Notes under the pieces: model-generated
What the model saw: only the letters and a program-made list of their open reading frames with translations
Databases searched by the model: none
Told to the model about the DNA's origin: nothing
Made by a program: the position numbers and the translations under genes
In this document: piece after piece, positions 55,824 through 64,000 of the stretch
How the letters are laid out: every line of letters starts with the position of its first letter
Numbering within the stretch: the first letter of the stretch is position 1
Origin: Allobosea sp. AAP35
GTDB lineage: Bacteria; Pseudomonadota; Alphaproteobacteria; Rhizobiales; Beijerinckiaceae
Length of the DNA stretch: 64,000 nt
NCBI RefSeq assembly: GCF_001295925.1
Contig: NZ_LJHQ01000018.1
Coordinates: 62,001 to 126,000 of the forward strand
Reading direction: 5' to 3'

Positions 55824-57065
55824 TCAGGCGATATACCGCCCCGGCGCGAACGGCGTCGGATCGACCGGTGGTGCTTCCCTGCAGACCAGCGCCGCGACGA
55901 TCTCTCCCGTGATCGGCCCGGTCGAAAAGCCGATATGCTGGTGGCCGAAGGCGAGCCAGAGACCGGGGTGGCGCGGCACCGCCCCGATCATCGGCAACGA
56001 GTCCGGCAGGGTCGGCCGCGCGCCGCGCCAGGTTTCGCCGCTGAATGGGGCCAGCGGAAAGGCTTCGCGCGCGCTGGCGGTCGCCTGGTCGATCTGGCGG
56101 TGGTTGTCGGGCGCGTCGCGGTGGCTGAGATCGACGCCGCTGGTGATGCGGTAGCCCTGCTCCATCGGCGCCATGAAATAGGCGGCATCGACATCGTAGA
56201 CCGGGCGGGAGAGGCGTGCGCCCGCTTCCGCCTGCAGATGGCGGTGATAGCCGCGCTCGACATCGAGCTTGGCGTCGATTCCAAGCCGCGCCAGCAGGTC
56301 CATGCTCCAGGGCCCGAGCGCGACGACGACGTTCTGCGCCTGGAAGACACCCGCTCCGGCCTGCACGCGCCAACCGGCCTCTATGCGGGTCAGGCTCTCG
56401 ACCTGCGCCTGCTCGATCCGCCCGCCCCGCTGCACGAAAAGTTCGGCATAGGCCTGCGTCACCGCACCGGGCGAATCCACCGACGCATTCTCCAGGCAGA
56501 GCAGGCCGGCAGGGAAGATCGGATTCAGCGCCGGTTCGACACCGGAAATCCCCTGGCGATCGAGCACCTGCGAGGCGATGCCATGCGCCGCCAGGAAATC
56601 ATGTTCGGCCTGCGCCGCCGCGTGCCCGGCTTCAGTTCGCCAGAGCTTGAGTGTGCCGGTCTCACGCAGACGATGGGGAACACCAGCCTCTGCCATGAGC
56701 ACGCGGTGGCGCTCGACGGTGCTCGACGTCAGGGACTCGAGCGCTGCGACCCGTGCGGCGGCCTGCGAAGGTCGCGCTTCCCACAGGAAGCGCAACAGCC
56801 AGCCGGGCCGCGTCAGCGCCCGCTTCCAGTTCAGGTTCAGCGCGGGGTGGCGATTGCCGAGATAGCTCGTCAGCTTGGCAAACAGCCCGGGGTTGTTGAG
56901 CGGCACGATCGAGGAGCGGGCGAGCACCCCGGCATTGCCATAGGACGTCTCGCGGCCGGGCTCGCGCCGGTCGATCAGCGTCACAGCGAAGCCGCGCTTC
57001 TGGAGCGCAAGCGCGCAGGAAACGCCGACCATGCCGGCGCCGAGGACGATGGCCGAACGGGTCAC
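55824..57065 (-). CDS. FAD-dependent oxidoreductase, D-amino-acid dehydrogenase-like (DadA family)
   Basis: A 413-residue DAO-family flavoprotein. N-terminal Rossmann motif VLGAGMVGVSCALALQKRG, then LIDRREPGRETSYGNAGVLA, the DadA signature. FGHQHIGFSTGPITGEIVA closes the FAD site near the C-terminus. Members oxidise D-amino acids or similar amines, passing electrons to the respiratory chain. It starts with GTG, and this overlaps the stop of the amidotransferase gene (GTGA), so the two are coupled. Substrate unproven. Confidence 0.85.
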   Translation of the reverse strand: MTRSAIVLGAGMVGVSCALALQKRGFAVTLIDRREPGRETSYGNAGVLARSSIVPLNNPGLFAKLTSYLGNRHPALNLNWKRALTRPGWLLRFLWEARPSQAAARVAALESLTSSTVERHRVLMAEAGVPHRLRETGTLKLWRTEAGHAAAQAEHDFLAAHGIASQVLDRQGISGVEPALNPIFPAGLLCLENASVDSPGAVTQAYAELFVQRGGRIEQAQVESLTRIEAGWRVQAGAGVFQAQNVVVALGPWSMDLLARLGIDAKLDVERGYHRHLQAEAGARLSRPVYDVDAAYFMAPMEQGYRITSGVDLSHRDAPDNHRQIDQATASAREAFPLAPFSGETWRGARPTLPDSLPMIGAVPRHPGLWLAFGHQHIGFSTGPITGEIVAALVCREAPPVDPTPFAPGRYIA

Positions 57066-57853
57066 GCGGATTCAGTCTCCGCCGGGGCTTTCAGCCAATG
57101 GTCGAGGAAGCCATCGAGCCAGAGCCGGATAGCCGGGTCGTGCTGGTACCAGCCTTCGAGATGCAGATGGCGCAGCTGGGCACCGGGCATCAGCGTGCGC
57201 TCATGGCCGCGAACCGACCAGCGGCACATCATGGCCGGCGTCACTTCGGGGTGGAACTGGACGCCATAGGCCTTCGGACCGGAGCGGATCACCTGTACCG
57301 GAAAATCGCCGCCCGTCGCCAGGCATTGCGCGCCGTGCGGACAGTCGAAACCCTCGCGATGCCATTGATAGACGATCCGCGGCCAGGCGAAGCCGGCCTC
57401 GACAGCGTGGTCGCGGCCATGGTCGGTGAGGTCGAGGCCGTAATAGCCAACTTCGGCGCGCCCTTCGGGATGGGTGTAGACCGTGCCGCCCAGCGTCCGG
57501 GCGAGCATCTGTGCGCCCAGGCAGATGCCGAGATAGGGCGCTTCCTCCTTCAAACAGACATTGATCCAGTCGATCTCGGCCTTGACGAAATCATCGGGGT
57601 CGTTGGCCGACATGGGCCCGCCGAAGATCACCGCCCCGGCATGCTCGCGCATTGTCTGGGGCAGTGGATCGCCATAGCGCGGCTTGCGGATGTCGAGCGC
57701 ATGTCCGCGGGCCTGGAGCAGGCGCCCGACGCGCCCGGGCGTCGAGTGCTCCTGATGCAGAACGATCAGCACGGGCTTCAGCACGGGCAGGCGGGGGCGC
57801 CGGGGGGCGCGGAGCCGGCGCAGCGGGCGGGCCGGGAGGGCGTGGTGGTTCAT
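57062..57853 (-). CDS. Class I glutamine amidotransferase-like protein
   Basis: A 263-residue protein. The nucleophile is in YLGICLGAQML (Cys near residue 111), with the catalytic His and Glu in VQFHPEVTPAM. VLIVLHQEHSTPGRVG opens the domain. The first 24 residues are Arg/Pro-rich and uncertain; a GTG at Val24 (57784) may be the true start. It is followed by the DadA-like gene with a 4-base overlap. The family supplies ammonia to a synthase or hydrolyses gamma-glutamyl amides; no synthase is adjacent, so the role is open. Confidence 0.82.
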   Translation of the reverse strand: MNHHALPARPLRRLRAPRRPRLPVLKPVLIVLHQEHSTPGRVGRLLQARGHALDIRKPRYGDPLPQTMREHAGAVIFGGPMSANDPDDFVKAEIDWINVCLKEEAPYLGICLGAQMLARTLGGTVYTHPEGRAEVGYYGLDLTDHGRDHAVEAGFAWPRIVYQWHREGFDCPHGAQCLATGGDFPVQVIRSGPKAYGVQFHPEVTPAMMCRWSVRGHERTLMPGAQLRHLHLEGWYQHDPAIRLWLDGFLDHWLKAPAETESA

Positions 57854-58071
57854 TGCGAGATCAGGAACGCCGGTAAGCCTCGGTCAGGGAAATTGGCAAG
57901 GACGGAGTGCATAGGCTCAGAATGTGTTGGTAGCAGGGGGGTAGCAAGCAATTTATGGGCCTGCGCCGGTATCGCTGGGCCGCCCGACACGCATGACAGA
58001 TCCGCTGCGTGACTTGCGCCTGCACCTTTGAGCAGCGTCCTCCCACTCCAGCTTGACTCGACGCGCCGACA

Positions 58072-58105
58072 CAGGCATGAGAATGAACGTTCATTCTCAT
58101 GCCTG
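58072..58105. promoter_or_regulatory. 34-bp perfect palindrome, probable TetR operator
   Basis: CAGGCATGAGAATGAAC is followed directly by its exact reverse complement GTTCATTCTCATGCCTG. The GAATGAACGTTCATTC core is like many TetR/AcrR-family sites. A TTGACT (58053-58058) lies just upstream and the regulator gene just downstream, so binding would block transcription of the tetR-RND operon. Confidence 0.85.
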
Positions 58106-58116
58106 CAAGGTTTTAC

Positions 58117-58746
58117 GTGACAACCGCCACAGCCGCACCGGAGCGCGTGCCCTCCGAACGCCAGACGCGTATCCTCGATGCGGCCGAGAGCGTGTTTGCG
58201 CGCGCCGGCTTCCATGCCGCGACGATGCAGGACGTGGCGGCCGAGGCCGGCATGAGCCCGGGCAACCTCTATCGCTATTTCGCTTCCAAGGACGCGATCA
58301 TCGCCGGCATGGCCGAGCGCGACCGCTCGCTCATCGCGGCCGATTTCGCCGAACTCGACCCGGCCAAGGGTAGCGTTCTCGACCAGCTCGAGGCGCTGGG
58401 ACGTCGGCACCTCGTCGAGGAGCCTCGCGAAAAATCGATCATCGCGCTGCAGATCTGGGCGGAAGCGGCGCGCAACCCGGTGATGGCGCAGATGTGCGCC
58501 GCCATTGACGGCACGCTCGTCGGCGGACTTGCGCTGGCCATCGCCGGGGCCAAGGCCAATGGCGAGCTTCCGGCCAATCTCGACGATGCGCGCTTCCTCC
58601 AGGCGGTCTTCATGATGGCCGACGGTTTTTTCTGCCGCCGCGCCACCGATCCTCAGTTCGATCCTGCCATGGCGGCCGAAACCTTGTTCAAGGCGATGCG
58701 CGGACTTGCCCAGGTGCTGCTCCAACCCGAAGCCGGGAGCGTATAG
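58117..58746 (+). CDS. TetR/AcrR-family regulator of the adjacent RND efflux system
   Basis: A 209-residue repressor. The N-terminal helix-turn-helix RQTRILDAAESVFARAGFHA then ATMQDVAAEAGMSPGNLYRYFASKD is typical, followed by a helical ligand domain. An ATG at 58099 lies inside the 34-bp palindrome with no ribosome site; the GTG at 58117 has GCAAGG 6 bp upstream and is therefore chosen. It is followed 2 bp later by the membrane-fusion protein gene, so it is probably autorepressed and controls efflux. Confidence 0.87.
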   Translation: MTTATAAPERVPSERQTRILDAAESVFARAGFHAATMQDVAAEAGMSPGNLYRYFASKDAIIAGMAERDRSLIAADFAELDPAKGSVLDQLEALGRRHLVEEPREKSIIALQIWAEAARNPVMAQMCAAIDGTLVGGLALAIAGAKANGELPANLDDARFLQAVFMMADGFFCRRATDPQFDPAMAAETLFKAMRGLAQVLLQPEAGSV

Positions 58747-58748
58747 CC

Positions 58749-59990
58749 ATGTACACGTTCATGCCGACCCCGCTACACGCCCCCCATCTGGAATCCCGCC
58801 CAATGTCCCCTGCCCCAGCCAGCATGCGCCTTGTGGTTGTATCGTTGCTGGCGATGGGCCTTGCCGCCGGGCAGGTTCGGGCCCAGACACCGACTGCCCC
58901 TGCTGCGGCAGCGCCCGCGGCCGGCCCCTCGGTCACCGTGACCAAGGCCATCGTCTCGGAAATCGTCCAGAGCGTCGTCGTCTCCGGCTCGATCATCGCC
59001 CGCGACGAGGTGCTGGTTCAGCCCGAGGTCGATGCGCTGTCGATCGTCGCGATCCTGGCCGAGGAAGGCGACCGCGTCTCGACGGGTCAGGTGCTGGCGC
59101 GGCTCTCGCGCACGACGCTGGAGGTCCAGCTCAGCCAGAACGAGGCGAATATCGCGCGCGCCGAGGCCTCGATCGCCCAGGCCAATGCCCAGATCGCCGA
59201 AGCGCAGGCCAATCTCGTCGCCGCCACCAATAATTTCGACCGGACCAAGGCCCTGCGCAGCAGCGGCAACGTCTCCAACGAGGTCTATGACCAGCGCGAC
59301 GCGGTGGCCCGCGCGGCGGCAGCAAAGCTGAACGCCTCGAAGCAGGCGCTGGCCATCGCCACCGCCGATCTGGCTCTCGCCACCGCGCAGGGCCGCGACG
59401 TCGCCGTCAAGCTCGGGCGTACCGAGATCAAGGCACCGCAGGGCGGCATCGTCAGCCGGCGCAGCGCCAAGCTCGGCGCGACCGCGTCGATGTCCGCCAC
59501 GGAGCCGCTGTTTCGCATCATCGCCGATGGCGCGGTCGAGCTCGAAGCCGAGGTGGCCGAGGTCGAACTGCCGGGGTTGAAGCTCGGCCAGCCTGTGGCG
59601 GTGACGCCGGCAGGCGCGACGCAAGCCCTGGCCGGCACCATCCGGCTGATCGCGCCCGAGGTCGACAAGGCCTCCAGGCTGGGCCGCGTGCGCGTCGCGC
59701 TGACCGGCAATCCGCCGGTCGCGATCGGCTCGTTTGCGCGCGGCGTGATCGAGACCGGCCGCAACACCGTCGTCACCCTGCCGCTGTCGGCGATCACCTA
59801 TGCCCGCTCGGGCGCGACCGTGCAGAGCGTCAGCGACGGCAAGGTCAAGACCAAGACCGTCAAGCTCGGGCTCGCCGGCGACGGGCGGGCCGAGATCGTC
59901 TCGGGAATCACCGAGGGCGAGACGGTCGTGGCGCGCGCCGGCACCTTCGTGCGCGATGGCGACGTCATCACGCCCGTCGCGACGAACTGA
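58749..59990 (+). CDS. RND efflux periplasmic adaptor (membrane fusion protein)
   Basis: A 413-residue HlyD-type adaptor. After a 25-residue lead comes a signal peptide (MRLVVVSLLAMGLAAGQVRA). The barrel-sandwich half-motif IVAILAEEGDRVSTGQVLARL, a coiled coil (about residues 115-215, rich in Ala/Gln with IARAEASIAQANAQIAEAQA), TEIKAPQGGIVSRR and the beta-barrel follow. It links the RND pump to an outer-membrane channel. Shorter starts at 58803 or 58824 would place the signal peptide first. Confidence 0.9.
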   Translation: MYTFMPTPLHAPHLESRPMSPAPASMRLVVVSLLAMGLAAGQVRAQTPTAPAAAAPAAGPSVTVTKAIVSEIVQSVVVSGSIIARDEVLVQPEVDALSIVAILAEEGDRVSTGQVLARLSRTTLEVQLSQNEANIARAEASIAQANAQIAEAQANLVAATNNFDRTKALRSSGNVSNEVYDQRDAVARAAAAKLNASKQALAIATADLALATAQGRDVAVKLGRTEIKAPQGGIVSRRSAKLGATASMSATEPLFRIIADGAVELEAEVAEVELPGLKLGQPVAVTPAGATQALAGTIRLIAPEVDKASRLGRVRVALTGNPPVAIGSFARGVIETGRNTVVTLPLSAITYARSGATVQSVSDGKVKTKTVKLGLAGDGRAEIVSGITEGETVVARAGTFVRDGDVITPVATN

Positions 59991-60004
59991 GCGGAGCGAC
60001 GTCC

Positions 60005-63000
60005 ATGGACATCAATTTCTCAGCCTGGTCGATCCGCAAGCCGGTTCCCTCGATCCTGCTCTTCGTCGTGCTCTGCGTGCTGGGCCTTCTGTCCTTCTCG
60101 AAGCTGCCGGTGACGCGCTTTCCCAATATCGACGTGCCGCTGGTCTCGGTCACGATCACCCAGTCGGGCGCGGCGCCGTCCGAGCTCGAGAGCCAGGTCA
60201 GCAAGCGCGTCGAGGACGCGGTCGCCAACATCACCGGCGTCAAGCATGTGATGTCGACGCTGACCGACGGGCAGTCGTCGACCGTCATCGAGTTCCGGCT
60301 CGAAACCAACACCGACCGCGCCGTCAACGACGTCAAGGATGCGATCGCCAAGGTCCGCGCCGACCTGCCGCGCACGATCGACGAACCGATCATCCAGCGC
60401 ATTGATGTCGAGGGTCAGTCGATCCTCAGCTATGGCGCCTTCTCGGCGGGCATGACGCTGGAACAGCTCTCCTGGCATGTGGACGATGTCGTCGCGCGCG
60501 AATTGCAGGGGTTGAAGGGCGTCGGCCGGGTCGATCGCTATGGCGGCGTCGATCGCGAGATCCGGATCTCGCTCGATCCCGACCGGCTGCTGGCGCTCGG
60601 CACCACGGCCGGCGAGGTCAACCGCCAGATCCGCGCGACCAATGTCGATCTCGCCGGCGGGCGCGGCGAGGTCGGCGGGCAGGAACAGGCGATCCGGACG
60701 CTCGCCGGCGCGCGAACCGTCGCCGAACTGGCCGAGACCAAGATCATCCTGGGCGGCGGCCGCGAGGTCAGGCTGAAGGAGCTCGGCCGCGTCGAGGACA
60801 GCAATTCAGAGCCGCGCTCCTTCGGCCGGCTCGACAAGAGCCCGGTCGTCTCCTTCTCGGTCTTCCGCGCGAAGGGCTCGAGCGAGCTTTCGGTCAAGGA
60901 CGTCGTCGCGGCGCGTATCGACGAGCTCAACACGCGCTTCCCCGACATCACGCTGAGGCCCATCGACGACGCGGTCGCCTACACCTATGGCAACTACAAG
61001 GCGGCGATGACGACGCTGCTGGAGGGTGCGGCGCTGGCCGTGCTCGTCGTCTTTCTCTTCCTGAAGAACTGGCGGGCGACGCTGATCACCGCGATCGCGC
61101 TGCCGCTCTCGGCGATTCCCACATTCTGGGCGATGGAGCTGATGGGCTTCTCGCTCAACCTCGTCAGCCTGCTCGGCATCACGCTGGTCACCGGCATTCT
61201 CGTCGATGACGCCATCGTCGAGATCGAGAACATCGTCCGGCACATGAAGATGGGCAAATCGCCCTATCGCGCCGCGATGGAGGCCGCCGACGAGATCGGG
61301 CTCGCCGTCATCGCGATCACGCTGACGATCGTGGCGATCTTTGCACCCGTGTCGTTCATGGGCGGCGTGGCCGGCCAGTATTTCCGCCAGTTCGGGCTGA
61401 CGGTCGCGGTCGCGGTTTTGTTCTCGCTGCTGGTCGCGCGGCTGATCACGCCGATGATGGCGGCCTATCTGATGAAACCGGTGAAGCATGAGGAGGCCAA
61501 GGACGGCGTCGTCATGCGCGGCTATGTCGGCTTGCTCAAGGCGACGACCGCCTCGCGGCGGCTGCCATTTTGGCCGCGCTTCGACGGCAGCGGGCGCTGG
61601 CGCAGCATTCCCTTCAACATGTCCTATGTCACGCTGGTGCTGGGCTTCGCCTTCCTCTGGGGCTCGATCCACGCCACGACGCTGCTGCCGACCGGTTTCA
61701 TCCCCGACGAGGACACCGCGCGCGTCGTGGCCTCGGTCGAATTGCCGCCCGGCTCGACGCTGGAGGACACGCGCGTCACCACCGACAAAATCGTCGACGC
61801 GCTGCGCACCATTCCCGAGGTGACGCAGGTCTTTGTGCTCGGCGGCTCCTCGCCGACCGGCCAGCGCGAGGTGCGGCGCGCCGCCGTCACCATCAAGCTC
61901 AAGCCCAAATCCGAGCGCACCGCGCGGCAGAAGGACCTCAAGGTCGTCATCGCGCAAAAGCTCGCCAGCGTGCCCGATGTCCGCGCCTGGTATGTCAACG
62001 AGCGCGGCGAGCGCGAGATGGCATTCTCGATCCTGTCCAGGGATGGGGCTGCGCTCGACGAGGCGGTGGCGCGGATCGAAAGCCGGATGCGCCAGGTCGA
62101 CGGCTATCTCAACGTCGCGACCTCGGGATCTCTGTCGCGCCCCGAACTGACGGTGCGGCCCAAGCTGGAAGCGGCCGCCAGCCTCGGCGTGACGCCCGAG
62201 GCGATCTCGGAGGCGGTGCGCGTCGCCACGATCGGCGATGTCGGCGCCAATCTCGCCAAGTTCAACGCCGGCGACCGGCTGGTGCCGATCCGCGTGCAGC
62301 TCGACGAGGCGGCCCGCGCCGACATCCGCAACATCGCGGCGCTGCGGGTCACCAACACCAGCGGCGTCTCGATCCCGCTGACGGCGGTGGCCGATATCGG
62401 CTTTGGCGAGGGGCCGTCATCGATCGACCGCTATGACCGTGTCCGCCGCGCCGCGATCGGCGCCGATCTCAAGCGCGGCTTCGAGCTCGGCACGGCGCAG
62501 GAGACCTTCAACCAGATCGTCAAAGAGGTCGGGCTGCCGCCCGGCGTCTGGATCGCCGCCACCGGCGATGCGGAGATTCAAGGAGAGGTCGTCGCCGGCT
62601 TCATCCAGGCGATGACGACCGGGCTGATGCTGGTGCTGGCGGTGCTGATCCTGCTCTTCGGCTCGGTCTTCCAGCCGATCACGATCCTGCTCTCGCTGCC
62701 GCTCTCCTTCGGCGGCGTGGTCATCGCGCTGCTGGCGACAGGCAAGCCGGTCTCGATGCCGGTCTATATCGGCCTGCTGATGCTGATGGGCATCGTCACC
62801 AAGAACGCGATCATGCTGGTCGATTTCGCGGTGGAGGAGGAGGGCCGCGGCAAGGACCGCCGCACCGCCCTGCTGGAAGCCGGGCGCAAGCGGGCCCGCC
62901 CGATCGTGATGACGACGATCGCGATGGCGGCGGGCATGGCCCCTTCAGCCTACGGCGTCGGCGATGGCGGCGAGTTCCGCGCGCCGATGGCGATCGCGGT

Positions 63001-63232
63001 GATCGGCGGGCTCCTGGTCTCGACCGTGCTCAGCCTCGTCTTCGTGCCGTCCTTCTACGCGGTGATGGACGATCTCTCGAAGGGCACCTCCTGGCTCTTC
63101 GGCCGCTTCTTCAGCAAGGCCGAGGATGAGAGCCTCTGGGAGCCGATGCCCGAGGAAGGGCACGGCAAGGTCGATGCCGGAGCAGCGCAGATGAAGCTGC
63201 CGCTGCCGCCGCCGCGGTTGGCGGCGGAGTGA
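60005..63232 (+). CDS. RND-family multidrug efflux permease (HAE1-type)
   Basis: A 1075-residue pump. First span in IRKPVPSILLFVVLCVLGLLS, two large periplasmic loops, the proton-relay aspartates in GILVDDAIVEIENI (fourth span), and late GLLMLMGIVTKNAIMLVDFA. It is the full length for AcrB-like pumps and starts 14 bp after the adaptor. No TolC-type channel gene follows in the window, so the pump probably shares one from elsewhere. Substrates are unknown. Confidence 0.93.
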   Translation: MDINFSAWSIRKPVPSILLFVVLCVLGLLSFSKLPVTRFPNIDVPLVSVTITQSGAAPSELESQVSKRVEDAVANITGVKHVMSTLTDGQSSTVIEFRLETNTDRAVNDVKDAIAKVRADLPRTIDEPIIQRIDVEGQSILSYGAFSAGMTLEQLSWHVDDVVARELQGLKGVGRVDRYGGVDREIRISLDPDRLLALGTTAGEVNRQIRATNVDLAGGRGEVGGQEQAIRTLAGARTVAELAETKIILGGGREVRLKELGRVEDSNSEPRSFGRLDKSPVVSFSVFRAKGSSELSVKDVVAARIDELNTRFPDITLRPIDDAVAYTYGNYKAAMTTLLEGAALAVLVVFLFLKNWRATLITAIALPLSAIPTFWAMELMGFSLNLVSLLGITLVTGILVDDAIVEIENIVRHMKMGKSPYRAAMEAADEIGLAVIAITLTIVAIFAPVSFMGGVAGQYFRQFGLTVAVAVLFSLLVARLITPMMAAYLMKPVKHEEAKDGVVMRGYVGLLKATTASRRLPFWPRFDGSGRWRSIPFNMSYVTLVLGFAFLWGSIHATTLLPTGFIPDEDTARVVASVELPPGSTLEDTRVTTDKIVDALRTIPEVTQVFVLGGSSPTGQREVRRAAVTIKLKPKSERTARQKDLKVVIAQKLASVPDVRAWYVNERGEREMAFSILSRDGAALDEAVARIESRMRQVDGYLNVATSGSLSRPELTVRPKLEAAASLGVTPEAISEAVRVATIGDVGANLAKFNAGDRLVPIRVQLDEAARADIRNIAALRVTNTSGVSIPLTAVADIGFGEGPSSIDRYDRVRRAAIGADLKRGFELGTAQETFNQIVKEVGLPPGVWIAATGDAEIQGEVVAGFIQAMTTGLMLVLAVLILLFGSVFQPITILLSLPLSFGGVVIALLATGKPVSMPVYIGLLMLMGIVTKNAIMLVDFAVEEEGRGKDRRTALLEAGRKRARPIVMTTIAMAAGMAPSAYGVGDGGEFRAPMAIAVIGGLLVSTVLSLVFVPSFYAVMDDLSKGTSWLFGRFFSKAEDESLWEPMPEEGHGKVDAGAAQMKLPLPPPRLAAE

Positions 63233-63800
63233 GGGTAAGGGCCCGGTAGCCGTATTGCCGAGTTGCGCGCGGTCGGCCCTGACCGGGCTGGCCAAGCCGG
63301 CAACTTCATTGCGCTACGCCGCCCACACCAAATCCCCCGACCGGCTCCCGCCGCGGGGTTTCGCTTCAGTCACATCCCCCGAGGGGTGCGCGGAGCCGGA
63401 TGGCGCGGCGGCTTTGGCCGCGTGCCGATGTCGATGTCGATGTCGAATGTCGAAGCGGCGGGGGCTACCCGCCGTCCGGCTCCGCGCGCGGTTCTCTGTG
63501 GTTTCGCCCGCCGCCCATTAAGGTCGGTCTCGACCGGGATGGTTGAAGGCCCCGGCGACGAGCAGCCCCTCCGGGCGGCCGGCCCTGCGAGGGCCGCTCC
63601 TCCCGAACACCGCATTCCGCCCGGCCGCACGACGCCTCGCGACAGCCCCCTTGGTCGGGCGGAACGGGGGGAGAATAGGCATGGGCGCAGCAGGCGGGGA
63701 CAACCTGGCCGCCTATCCCCGCTTTGCGGCCAGCGCGCTCATCACCAGGCGCGGTGCTGCCGTGACGCGGGCGGAAGGCGCCAGTGTCAGCCCGGATCGT
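63233..63800. other. Intergenic region after the RND operon
   Basis: No convincing gene was found in this 568-bp GC-rich stretch. Around 63425-63447 there is a short tandem array of GATGTC (three copies and a variant). A GGCCCT-GCG-AGGGCC hairpin lies near 63585. An ATG at about 63680 preceded by GGGGGGAGAA opens a plus-strand frame that runs antisense into the kinase gene and off the window; it is not supported as a gene. Confidence 0.4.
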
Positions 63801-64000
63801 TCACGGGTCGGGCTGCGCGGTCTCGGATGTGTCCTCGCCCGCGACATGCGACAAGGTGACGATCGTCCCCGGGCGGGCATCGGTCACGGAGACTTCGGCG
63901 CCCAGCTGACCGGCCAGCGCCTCGATGATGCCCGTGCCCAGGCCCGCCTTGGCGTCTTCGGCCTTTGGCATGCCGATGCCGTCATCGGCCACGGCCAGCG
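63801..64000 (-). CDS. Sensor histidine kinase (C-terminal part, enters from the right edge)
   Basis: The last 66 or so codons of a gene that begins beyond base 64000. It contains the ATP-binding G1 box VADDGIGMP and G2 box GLGTGII, then EALAGQLGAEVSVTDARPGT then IVTLSH, as in HATPase domains of HWE/HisKA_2-type kinases. The tail GEDTSETAQPDP is disordered. The sensor input and the response-regulator partner are not visible. Confidence 0.85.
   Translation of the reverse strand, partial: LAVADDGIGMPKAEDAKAGLGTGIIEALAGQLGAEVSVTDARPGTIVTLSHVAGEDTSETAQPDP

Noticed and set aside
63680-64000. Plus-strand frame with a ribosome-like site, running to the window edge
   Set aside because: Most of it is antisense to a histidine kinase domain whose ATP-binding motifs are clear; the remaining 120 bp show no recognisable protein.

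Overview
The window is high-GC DNA with dense coding on both strands. Its conserved gene blocks (zinc-ribbon/DUF3426 | ftsE-ftsX-ydcF-plsC; argJ/ppiC | secA; sdhCDAB; a tandem MaoC hydratase of the ethylmalonyl-CoA pathway; a UbiA/DprE1-like pair; DUF2125) point to a chromosomal segment of an alphaproteobacterium of the order Hyphomicrobiales, most like Bosea or a close relative. That placement comes from protein resemblance recalled by eye, not from a search. No rRNA, tRNA, CRISPR array, insertion sequence or prophage was recognised.

Layout: (1) 0-11 kb is a catabolic island. It holds a PHB-depolymerase-type esterase (partial), an Asp/Glu-racemase-family protein, two 3-hydroxyisobutyrate-dehydrogenase-family reductases, a LacI and a GntR/FCD regulator, a complete carbohydrate ABC importer and a D-2-hydroxyacid dehydrogenase; uptake and reduction of a sugar acid is the likely theme. 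(2) 11-20.5 kb is an envelope region: a tandem Inh-domain exported protein, a DUF533 protein, a UbiA-type phosphoribosyl-prenyl transferase with a DprE1-like oxidase, and on the other strand an operon of a small DMT/SMR transporter, a 38-residue protein, an SDR epimerase and a class III aminotransferase. Together these could build and flip a lipid-linked pentose or amino-sugar. (3) 20.6-35 kb is mixed: a 24-residue membrane microprotein, an ABC-2 exporter, an exported SAM-methyltransferase coupled to an amino-acid permease, a chemoreceptor, release factor 3, an OmpW porin under an FNR/FixK-type box, an Lrp regulator beside a cysteine-dioxygenase-family enzyme, a GH19 enzyme, a trans-sulfuration-type enzyme, TspO, a response regulator and hpt.

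(4) 35-44 kb holds the ftsEX cell-division/envelope block, plsC, a small gene behind a LexA-like site, a ChaC-type enzyme, a MutT-type Nudix protein, a lipoprotein and an EamA transporter. (5) 44-56 kb is core metabolism and secretion (argJ, ppiC, secA, mesaconyl-CoA hydratase, sdhCDAB), interrupted by two toxin-type insertions: a RelE/HigA-like pair between argJ and ppiC, and a VapD-like gene between sdhA and sdhB. (6) 56-64 kb holds a DadA-type oxidase with a glutamine amidotransferase, a TetR-controlled RND efflux pair with a 34-bp perfect palindromic operator, and the C-terminus of a sensor histidine kinase.

Seven imperfect palindromic intergenic repeats of about 80-120 bp, in at least three sequence families, are scattered through the window. 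One of them supplies the start codon of a neighbouring gene.
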